A stretch of DNA of 64,000 bases, taken from NCBI GenBank assembly GCA_949358305.1, contig OX442314.1, positions 18,097,060 through 18,161,059 on the forward strand, given 5' to 3'. The notes beneath the pieces were generated by a model. The model saw nothing but the letters and a program-made list of their open reading frames with translations. It searched no databases and was not told where the DNA came from. Of this stretch, positions 57,463 to 64,000 are shown piece after piece. The number at the start of each line of letters is the position of its first letter. Position 1 is the first letter of the stretch. This stretch comes from Strigamia acuminata (Eukaryota > Arthropoda > Chilopoda > Geophilomorpha > Linotaeniidae). The translations under genes were made by a program, and so were the position numbers.

Positions 57463-60302
57463 TCAACTGACATTCGGGGAACTCGCCACTGGAAGACCAC
57501 CTTGCTGCTTTTTTCCTTCGTTGCTTTCCTTAATGCCGTAAAACGCGTAAATAAGTAACCCTTAAAAAAATTAATTGCATTTTAGTGAAAGATGTCGGGA
57601 GCATCCAGTCGAAATGTGAACTCACCAACTATTAACCACACAAAGAAACGAATCCAAGTTGGTCCCGATAGTTTCAACATCAAAAACACATTTATAAAAA
57701 TACTTAGTGCTGGTATAAAAGGGACCAATGGCACCTGAAATCATTGGGAATAAGAGAACATTTACAAAATGGACAGAAAATAAAAATATGAAATAAATTT
57801 ACTTTGAATGACAGTGTATCATGATTTTGCGGTTGCAAGCACAAACTGATAAGTACAACGATCAAAAGTACGATAAACATAGATAATATTAATATTGCCC
57901 ATAAGGCTTGCGAGACGAGAAATTTCTCCAAAAAGATTATACAAGCACCAACACACACCGATAAACCACCTAGAAACAAAATTTGCAATTTGTTAGAATT
58001 CATTCGGTGAGATAATTTGGCTATTCCTCCTTATTCCTTACCAAACAAAAGGACATTAAGCTTGGCAACTGTAAACGACTGCAGATTCGTCGAGGTATAA
58101 CGATCCACATTAAAGTATTGCCGCATTACGCTTCTAAATGTTACTGAACTCGATGGAATGATAGGCTGATCATCCTTATCAGATTCTCCGTTTACACTAG
58201 TTTCCAAGTGTACATCAGAACCGGATTCATTCCCAAACCCAAATCTACAAATCAATAATTACTTTAGGAAATGATTACGAACGAAATAAAATAAAAATCT
58301 GTTAGTAATAAACAAAAAACCGAGAAAGGACAATTGTTAAAAGTGCTTACTCATCATCTTGTAACAGAGGAGTGTATACGGAGTTATAAACAGGTAGTTC
58401 TGAAAAATGATATCTGACGCAACAAAACACAGTGAAACACAGTGACGACCAAACAAATACAAAAAGGTTTAAATGTATCATTTTACCTAAGCATGAGTAC
58501 CGATGCGGCCACCAATGTGTACGCCATAAGTGTTCCAATAGACATCATATCCATCAGTTCTTTCAAGCTAAATATCATAGCCATAAACCCTAGTAATAAA
58601 AACAAGTTTAAACACTCACAGAAGCAATTTTTCTATGACAATTTATACGTACCAGCAAAAAAGCCCGCTAATAAAGTAGCGAGGAAAGGAGTCTTGAAAC
58701 GTGGGTGAACTTTGGCTAGAAAACGGAACAACAACCCGTCGGTGGCCATTGCGTACAAAATTCTTGGTAAAGGAAACATTGCACCGAGAAGACTGGTTGA
58801 GAGACCCGTTAGGGCTCCCACAAGAACGAACCATTTTGCAAAAGTCGAACCGGTTTTTTCAAACGCATAGGGAATCGGAGCGATCTCGTTTTGGTCGTAG
58901 TACGGTAGCATGAGTGTAAGTACAGTTGAAATGCCAAAATACGCACAAAATATAAACACCAGTGACGATATTATGCTCACGGGAATGGCTCGTCTTGGAT
59001 TTTTCACTTCTTCACCTAAAATTGTAAAAATTTATTTATTATTCCAGTGTAAATATATTTTTTGACATTTTTTTACCAGTTGTTGCTATAATGTCAAATC
59101 CAACAAAACCATAAAAACACGTCGCAGCTCCCGCCATCATTCCACTAATTCCGAACGGGAAGAAACCTCCTTCGCCTCCCTTCACGCCAGGTGGAATCTA
59201 CTCAAATTTTGATTTAAAATGTTTTACATGTCTTTGCATTTTAACCGAATGTGTAACCACACCTCTGATTTCTTTATATTCCAGTTATGTCCATCACTTT
59301 TCATGGCCCCGATTATTACAACGTATAAAACAATCGCTAAGTTAATTAAAGTGCAAATGTTATTAAATATAGACGATTCCTGAACACCGAGAGACAGAAG
59401 AACTAGAAAATAAAAATATATTTGTTATATTTTGTATTTTTTTTGGGTACGGTACCATACTAACCGGCTAAAAGAACAGTTATTCCAAATGCTAAGAAAT
59501 CTGGATATGGTGATAGCCAATCCAATTTCATAGGCATCGCGTGAGTTAATGTATTATTAATCGTATAATTCGTCAAGTAATTTATGTAGCCGCTATAACC
59601 ACTTGCTACACTAGCAGTTCCTGAAATGATTGATTTTTAACGTTAAAACAATTGAGTTTGTCAACTTCATTCCCAAGTGATTCACCTATAACATATTCTA
59701 ACACTAAATTCCATCCTATGATAAATGCAATTAGTTCTCCGACTGTTACGTAGCTGTAAACATATGCAGACCCAGCACGAGGAACTCGAGCACCAAATTC
59801 AGCGTAACAAAGACCTTAGAAGAAACCAAGCAGTTGTTAAAACGTGTGTAAGCTTATTATCACAGATAAAAAATTAAATTTAGACAACTGCGCAGTTAAA
59901 TTTGATTCAACGGTACTTTTAGAGTAATTTTTTTGCAACCGTTGAACCATTTAACTGAACATTCGTACAAATATTGACATTCAACCTGCAAAAACGGAAG
60001 CAATTGCCGCTACTAAGAATGATAAAGTAACACTTGGTCCAGCTTCCTGTTTAGCAACTTGGCCAGCCATCACGTAAATTCCAAGGCCTAAAGTGCTGCC
60101 AATACCTGGAAAAAGTGATGTTAAATTAAATTAGCGGTTTATTATTTTTAAAACAAATAAATTTACCTAGAGCAGTAAGATCTAAAGTGTTCAAGCATCT
60201 GTCTAATGCGGAAGCCTTTACGTCATTTTCTGTAAGGTGCTTCTTACGTGCAAACTTTGAGTAAAGTAATTTACTCGAAGGGATGAAATCGCGACAACCC
60301 AT
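57463..60302 (-). CDS. Cationic amino-acid transporter, CAT-1/2/3 type
   Basis: A 635-aa transporter from 13 exons: 60302-60167, 60105-59986, 59814-59686, 59620-59465, 59402-59263, 59197-59077, 59015-58653, 58589-58487, 58413-58351, 58244-58042, 57969-57803, 57734-57626 and 57560-57463 (1908 bp, in frame). Signatures [51 protein letters not shown] and [13 protein letters not shown] are those of the classic y+ system (SLC7A1-3; slimfast-like in flies), which imports Arg and Lys at the plasma membrane. All substrate-site motifs are conserved, unlike two of the four CATs at 2-20 kb. It lies 37 kb from that cluster. The gene name slimfast cannot be assigned without a tree. Confidence 0.94.
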
Positions 60303-60882
60303 TATGAATATTCCAAGTTGGCTTTTAATTACTCGAGCGCCTAATTAATTGTGCAGAACCAAAATATGACAAATCGAATCACGTTGATCGTAGATTATTG
60401 CTGAACAATCATGATAACATTCAACATTCTATTATCTATTTAGAAGAGAAAAAATTGATTAAAATGACAGTTGACTGACTTTGTATAAAATATATATATA
60501 TCGTTAAATTCATTGCTTACCAACTGCACTAATCTATTTAATCAGACCTTTACGGTCAATGAGATTTCTAAGAAACAATTCTTTAGGCCATGCGTGCATT
60601 AATTAACAAAAATGCTAACCGAGAAAAAACGAAATGAAACTCAACATATGTGTGTCACGTGCCGTGCATCAACTGACCTTAGACCACTCCTCTAACAGCG
60701 CATGTCCGGGTTTTACCGGTACCGAGAGACAAACCACATCTGCGCATGCGCAAGCATGACCACCAAACGTTTCTACTTTATAACCCGAGATAACCCCTTT
60801 CCTAATCTGAGCAATTAGTCAACAAAGTACAACTCGTCACACTAGTGCTGGTCACTAGGTCTGGAAGAAACAACTTTGCAAA
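60303..60882. other. Divergent region between the CAT gene and PCED1
   Basis: 580 bp between opposite start codons, so it carries both promoters. It includes a TA-rich run near 60490 (possible TATA region) and GC-richer sequence next to PCED1. No other feature was seen. Confidence 0.5.
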
Positions 60883-62061
60883 ATGTGTGATGTATTTAGT
60901 CATGAAGAAGTTCAAAGTTTGCTTTCGCACAAAAAAGTTGTCATCATTGGCGATTCACGTAATATTTTAAAGATCGAAACAAATTTATCTCACCTGATTT
61001 GGAAAATGTTTTTTATTTTTGCAGACATGAGAGGATTGTACAAAGACATAGTTTGCCTTTTAAATAAAAATGAATTATTATCTGAAGCGGATCTAAGGAC
61101 TAAGGTATAAACAGTTATTTTATTTGTCATGCTACATGTTTACGACATTTTATGCACAATTCTTCCAGATGGAACCATCATTTCTGAACGACAAGTTGGT
61201 TTATAAATGTTTACCGAAGAATCAACGAGGCCATAAGGAGGAACGTCAGTTTTGTGACGATCATAATCATCATGTCGATTTCTTTTACGTTACTCGGTGT
61301 TACGACGAATACATGGACGAAAAAATTATAAAAAAGTTCGAAGAAAAGCAACCAGATGTTGTTATTATGAATTCCTGTTACTGGGATATCAAGCGGTGTG
61401 TAAATTTGTTTAATTCTTTTATTTTATGTTTTGTTCAATTAATTAATTATTGTATTTATTATAGGTCGGGACCGGATGGTATACCCGACTACAAAGAAAA
61501 TCTCCCCAAGCTAATGAAACGACTTAAAGAAACGTTACAAAAGAACTGTTTATTTATATGGACTACGGCTATGCCAATAAATCAAGATGTGAACGAGGGA
61601 CTTGTAATTAAGGACGTTGAATTCGCACGTTATCAACTTCGGGTGGACTTAATGGAAGCAAATTTCTTTGCTTGGAGCACTGTGACTAAAAATGATTTTG
61701 ATGTGCTCGATTTGCATTATTACATGCAAACGAATCATCTAATGAGGTAAAATAAAGTTAAAATTTTAAAAAATTGTGATTTAATAGTTATTGAAAAATT
61801 ATTTTCAGGCGAATGAATGATGGGATTAGTTGGATGAATACTGCTATGCGTTTTGTCACCAGTTACGTGTTAACTCACATTGCTTTAGCGTGGGGTGTTA
61901 CGTTACCTGGTCGCGAAAAAAATAAAGAACTCGAATTTATGAGCAAGAATCCACTTTATCCAGAATTTCCGGCAAGTAAACCAGAAGCGCCAAAAGTAAA
62001 TCCTCAAAAGACAAATAGGAAAATTTTGCGTCCAATGCGTCGTCCGCACGATCGTCGTTAG
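60883..62061 (+). CDS. PCED1: PC-esterase domain protein PCED1 (FAM113)
   Basis: A 305-aa GDSL/SGNH-type hydrolase-like protein from five exons: 60883-60958, 61025-61104, 61169-61395, 61465-61746 and 61809-62061 (918 bp, in frame). The first block reads VVIIGDSHMRGLYKDIVCLL with the nucleophile Ser25 in GDS. It is followed by EERQFC, IMNSCYWDI (Asn of the SGNH set) and the catalytic DVLDLHYY (DxxH). These match vertebrate PCED1A/B, whose true substrate is not established. The C-terminal tail is Pro/Lys/Arg-rich and shorter than in vertebrates. AATAAA at 62297 marks the 3' end. The GDS-H junction requires splicing out 60959-61024; reading through the intron would destroy the motif. Confidence 0.93.
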
Positions 62062-63850
62062 TTTGTCGTGTTCATTGACATTTTTTATGGGTTTAAAAAT
62101 ATCAAATATTTTTATAAATTGTAATATTTTGTGACTAACTTTTAATAATGATTTTGTTATTTATTAAAGTAGAAGTAAATCATGAGTAAAAATTGTAGTT
62201 ACTAATTTAATGAAATTGCTCTTATTTTGTAATAATAATAATAACGTATGAAATTGTAGCGTGTATTTTAATGTATTTATTTATTTTAAATTGTTTAATA
62301 AACGATGAAAATAAATAATTTTTGATTTAATTTGGCTTCAAAGTTCCATTTAGAGAACAAAGGGAAGGCTTGGGTAAAACAAATATGCAACTTGTAAATT
62401 GGTTATGGAAGTCGTGAGACTAGCACGCGTAAAGATGGAACTTTTTAATCCATCCCATTTTTGAAACAGAGATTACTTTTTGGCAAAACGCAGTAAAATA
62501 CATGCCTGTAGTTTGCCGACACCTCGCGGTAATTTGTGGAAACTAACGTTGCATGGCGCGATAAACTCGAGTGTCGTTTCAATCACAGTTTGGTTGCTAA
62601 GCAACCAAAAAATCTTTCGGGAGGATTTGGTTGCGTGAGCACAAGACAAGAATAATTTTCTCTTGATTGTTTATAGAATGTAGAAAATGAATAATTCTAT
62701 TTGATAATACCAGAATCAGCAGTCAGGGCCGGATTTACAATTGTGGAGGACCCAGGGCACACATACTGTATATTTAATATATATAGTGGAAAAGGCCTCA
62801 CCCACAAAAATCAATTGCCAGAACAATATTGAAAAATGTAGGAAAATTTTGAAATTGTTCACAAATTCTGCCAGAAAATGTCAAATTTAAAAATCCTAAG
62901 TTTTTCAAAATTCTTTTGCTCGTTGCCACTGGTGGGGGGGAGGGCTCAGTTACCCTGCCATCAGTTCATTTACTTCTGATTTTACTAAACCGTTTACAAA
63001 CTTTCGTGAGCATAATGAGAATTGAAATCAGACTAAGAAAAGGCAATAAATCAACGATGAATACACACGAGATAAAACAAAAAAAAAAACCTTTACGTTT
63101 AAATTTTTTTTATTTTTCTCTTTTTCACAATCAATCAAATCAATCGATCAATAAATAAATAAAACACGGAAAATAAAAACTTGTATGAAGAATACTGTAA
63201 ATGAAATTGAAAATAACACCAAGAAACCGTGTTATTAAACACACATTAGCAAAACCGGGAGCTAATTATAATTTTCACGAGAGTATGCCAAAGGCTCAAA
63301 ATTATTAATGACGAAAAGTGGATTAATAATTGCTGAGGAGGAGATGAAAATCAGTATCATGTAAAAAAAAAATAAAAATAATAAGACAGGATATTGAAAA
63401 GGAAAGTAAAATGCTTAATAACTTTTTTTTGTTTACACGTAGCAACGACAGAAATAAATGTTTAATTGGAACAGACTTTCAATGCCGCATGTGGAACGAA
63501 AAAAAATAAAAACGCAATTTGTAAAACCAAAAAAAAAAAAAACGAAACAACAACTTCTTTCTTTCGATAAATTAAAGAATTTGCAATTTATAAATAAATG
63601 CTCAACATAAAATAATTTTTTATATGAATAAATAATCAAACCAATGCGTCGTCACCTTATTTTGTCAGGTATAAATGTTTAGAACAAAAAAATTAGAAAT
63701 AATTTTGCCAGGTTTAGCACTGGTCAAGATAGATGAAAACACATTAGATTAGAGGTTGTTAAGTTAGAAACCCATGGCTATTTTCGAATGTCAATTTTCA
63801 AAACACGTCGGAGGAACAAGCCGCTTCTTCTGGATTATCATTTAGCAGCT
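62062..63850. other. 3' flank and non-coding region
   Basis: It holds the PCED1 3'UTR (polyadenylation signal AATAAA at 62297), an RFX-type X-box at 62592 and a CAGGGCCGGATTTAC motif at 62726 of the kind found at DNA-transposon ends, without a matching partner in the window. The remainder is AT-rich without coding signal. Confidence 0.45.
62592..62606. promoter_or_regulatory. RFX X-box palindrome GGTTGCTAAGCAACC
   Basis: A nearly perfect inverted GGTTGC/GCAACC pair with the spacing RFX factors bind. RFX X-boxes mark promoters of ciliary genes in animals. No start codon with a supported gene follows within the window, so the target is unknown. Confidence 0.35.
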
Positions 63851-64000
63851 TTAAATTGTATTCGCTTTGTTTCCTCGTTTTGTTTTCATATTTGCCCACA
63901 TTCTATAGTTGAATTCACAAATAGTTTCATAAGCACACCTGGATGAGTCATGATCGATTATCTGTGATCCGATTAAATAGAAGTTGACAAAACACCTGAA
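63851..64000 (-). CDS. Possible last exon of a gene entering from the right edge
   Basis: A minus-strand frame is open from the window edge for about 49 codons to TAA at 63851. The text is protein-like, with Cys, Tyr and charged residues (SSRCAYETICEFNYRMW, then KTKRGNK), unlike the surrounding AT-rich non-coding DNA. No family was recognised, and it may be chance. Confidence 0.25.
   Translation of the reverse strand, partial: FRCFVNFYLIGSQIIDHDSSRCAYETICEFNYRMWANMKTKRGNKANTI

Noticed and set aside
62726-62950. CAGGGCCGGATTTAC as the end of a DNA transposon
   Set aside because: The motif is typical, but I found no matching inverted end or target duplication, so the element cannot be delimited.

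Overview
The window is nuclear DNA from an insect. It is AT-rich, most introns are 50-70 bp with GT-AG ends, and the genes are animal genes (Wnt4, MICOS10, cyclin L, PPIL1, Cab45, RNF207, a DAN-family BMP antagonist, a P5B ATPase). From memory, DAN (NBL1) is missing from Drosophila but kept in other insects such as beetles, so a non-dipteran insect, possibly a beetle, is my best guess. I could not test this. All gene models were built by hand from splice sites and conserved family motifs. For every multi-exon model except the 23.3-25.0 kb gene, the exon lengths add up to an intact reading frame.

Layout. (1) 0-20.3 kb is a cluster of cationic amino-acid transporter (SLC7A/CAT) genes: a decayed fragment (1-472), an SLC7A4-type gene (minus), a strongly diverged paralogue (minus), an SLC7A14-type gene (plus) and a second diverged paralogue (plus). 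A fifth intact CAT gene, of the classic CAT-1/2/3 type, lies alone at 57.5-60.3 kb (minus). (2) 21-25 kb holds an orphan Pro/Cys-rich exon, MICOS10 (minus) and an unnamed multi-pass membrane protein with two possible last exons and an apparent 1-bp frameshift (plus). (3) 25.2-31.8 kb holds cyclin L (minus) and Cab45/SDF4 (plus), which share a 227-bp divergent promoter region, and then PPIL1 (minus). (4) 32.4-36.9 kb is Wnt4 (minus) with a 2.35-kb first intron. (5) 37.7-42.7 kb is RNF207 (plus). One of its introns carries a small secreted Cys-rich gene on the opposite strand, and another carries a complete hAT-type MITE with a perfect 8-bp target duplication. (6) 42.7-45.2 kb is a graveyard of exon-like, transposase-like and zinc-finger-like fragments. 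(7) 45.6-48.2 kb is NBL1/DAN (plus). (8) 50.3-57.2 kb is a P5B polyamine-type ATPase (plus) with two phase-compatible first coding exons and one GC-AG intron. (9) 60.9-62.1 kb is a PC-esterase (PCED1) gene (plus). The last 2 kb are mostly non-coding.

There is no operon logic here. Functional themes are amino-acid and polyamine transport (five CATs plus the P5B ATPase), developmental signalling (Wnt4 and NBL1, with a possible new secreted ligand between them) and housekeeping genes. The strongest items for a second look are the CAT cluster with its relic and two fast-evolving members, the nested secreted gene at 39.1-39.6 kb, the alternative exons of the ATPase and of the membrane protein, and the intact MITE.
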